From NCBI RefSeq assembly GCF_001427025.1, contig NZ_LMGA01000001.1, positions 2,617,445 to 2,681,444 of the forward strand: a stretch of DNA of 64,000 nucleotides, written 5' to 3'. The notes under the pieces were generated by a model. It did not search any database. It was not told the DNA's origin and saw nothing but the letters and a program-made list of their open reading frames with translations. The translations under genes were made by a program, and so were the position numbers. How positions within the stretch are numbered: the stretch's first letter is position 1; every line of letters starts with the position of its first letter. This DNA is from Mesorhizobium sp. Root554 (GTDB lineage Bacteria; Pseudomonadota; Alphaproteobacteria; Rhizobiales; Rhizobiaceae). This document shows positions 63,166-64,000 of the stretch, piece after piece.

Positions 63166-64000
63166 ATGGAGCATGCGATCTATCTGATAACGCTGGTCGG
63201 CACCGGTCTGGTGGTCGCCGCAGCGTTTTCGAGCCTGATCGCCTTCCGTTTCGGTGCCCCCTTGCTGCTTCTGTTCCTTTGCATCGGCCTCGCCACCGGC
63301 GCCGACGGCCTTGGCATCCAGTTCGACAACGCTCGCGTCGCCTACTTCGCCGGATCGCTGGCGCTTGCCGTCATCCTGTTCGATTCCGGCTTCGGCACGC
63401 CGTTGAAAGTGCTGCGGCAGGCGGCGGGACCGGCGCTCTCTCTGGCAACGCTCGGCGTCGTGCTGACGACCGGTCTGTTCGGCGCCGGCGCGTTCTATCT
63501 GCTCGACCTGTCCTGGCTGGAGTCCTTCCTGCTGGGCGCCGCCGTCGCTTCCACCGACGCGGCAGCCGTCTTCTTCCTTCTGCGGGCCGGCGAAATCAAT
63601 CTGCGGGAGCGCGTGCGCGCCACGCTCGAGGTCGAGTCCGGCACAAACGATCCTATCGCAATCTTCCTCACCATTACCTTGGTGGAAATTATCGCCGCCG
63701 GCGCAAACCCGGAAGCAAAGGTGCTGGTCACCGACCTTATCCTCGGCTTTGTCCTGAACATGGGTCTTGGCGCTGCGGTCGGCGTGATCGGCGGCATGCT
63801 CATTGTCCGCTTCGTCGAGCGGCTGAACCTCGATCACGGCCTGCTGCCGATCTTCGTTCTCACCCTGTCGCTCATGGTGTTCGCCGCTGCCGGCACGATC
63901 GGCGGGTCAGGCTTTCTGGCCGTTTATCTCGCGGGCCTTGTCGCCGGCAATTCGGACATCCGCGCCGTCACCATCATCAAGCGGTTCCAGGACGGCATGT
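63166..64000 (+). CDS. K+/H+ antiporter, CvrA/NhaP2-like (cut by window end)
   Basis: The first 278 codons of a polytopic CPA1-type antiporter: MEHAIYLITLVGTGLVVAAA opens the first membrane segment, then RFGAPLLLLFLCIGLATG, FLLGAAVASTDAAAVF (the conserved aspartate of the transport site is in STDAA), EVESGTNDPIAIFL (the ND pair) and GGSGFLAVYLAGLVAGN. GAGGGGG lies upstream of the ATG. The C-terminal regulatory part lies beyond the window. It probably exchanges potassium for protons. Confidence 0.92.
   Translation, partial: MEHAIYLITLVGTGLVVAAAFSSLIAFRFGAPLLLLFLCIGLATGADGLGIQFDNARVAYFAGSLALAVILFDSGFGTPLKVLRQAAGPALSLATLGVVLTTGLFGAGAFYLLDLSWLESFLLGAAVASTDAAAVFFLLRAGEINLRERVRATLEVESGTNDPIAIFLTITLVEIIAAGANPEAKVLVTDLILGFVLNMGLGAAVGVIGGMLIVRFVERLNLDHGLLPIFVLTLSLMVFAAAGTIGGSGFLAVYLAGLVAGNSDIRAVTIIKRFQDGM

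Noticed and set aside
63139..63837. Long open frame on the minus strand
   Set aside because: It is the antisense of the antiporter gene, which has a strong ribosome site, membrane segments and conserved motifs. The antisense product is low-complexity (D/E/Q/R-rich).

Overview
The window is a GC-rich chromosomal segment of an alphaproteobacterium of the order Rhizobiales. The best fit is Mesorhizobium or a close relative in Phyllobacteriaceae (inference). Supporting content: an EcfG/NepR/PhyR general stress response locus surrounded by HRxxN (HWE/HisKA_2) histidine kinases, an alphaproteobacterial RpoH, a YmdB/5-formyl-THF cyclo-ligase/6S RNA cluster, an FrcA-type short sugar ATPase, DUF2865 and DUF4164 proteins, and rhizobial-style palindromic intergenic repeats. 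Coding density is high. I see no phage, transposase or CRISPR array.

Layout. 0-7.3 kb: repeat-bearing intergenic DNA, a UMF1-type transporter, then a leftward rsmB-like/heparinase-like/purH cluster. 7.4-16.8 kb: htpX, sdhAF4-like gene, a transglutaminase-like protein, a tiny transcription unit with an extreme Shine-Dalgarno, a TetR-DUF1772 divergon, yebC, an ArsR-AHSA1-VOC divergon, and terC-ymdB-fcl. 17-24.4 kb: 6S RNA, moxR, a five-gene stretch ending in a CoxE-like VWA protein, rppH and the alr-dadA pair. 24.4-26.7 kb: two tandem mini acetyltransferases with a quinone-detoxification-like hydrolase/dioxygenase pair. 26.9-39.3 kb: general stress response island. 39.4-44.2 kb: xylose-type ABC transporter with a divergent ROK regulator. 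44.2-49.5 kb: phoB-phoU-pstBACS with a Pho box. 49.7-53.5 kb: a large hybrid sensor kinase. 53.6-64 kb: envelope proteins, tRNA-Glu, rluA-type synthase, rpoH, a peroxiredoxin, zapA, tkt, gap and the start of a K+/H+ antiporter.

How the parts work together. The most striking structure is the 12-kb stress island. Nine copies of the EcfG promoter pattern GGAAC-N16/17-CGTT sit in front of genes on both strands: a triple PRC-barrel exported protein, a diacylglycerol-kinase-like protein, a small membrane protein, a DUF883/membrane-protein operon, nepR-ecfG, phyR, a DUF1328 protein, an HRxxN kinase and an exported small protein. The sigma factor, anti-sigma factor, anti-anti-sigma response regulator, three candidate sensor kinases, a single-domain response regulator and a block of likely targets are therefore physically together. 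Elsewhere several complete local circuits can be read directly: a TetR operator with a coupled leader peptide, an ArsR operator inside a -35/-10 spacer, paired ROK operators, and a Pho box upstream of pstS.
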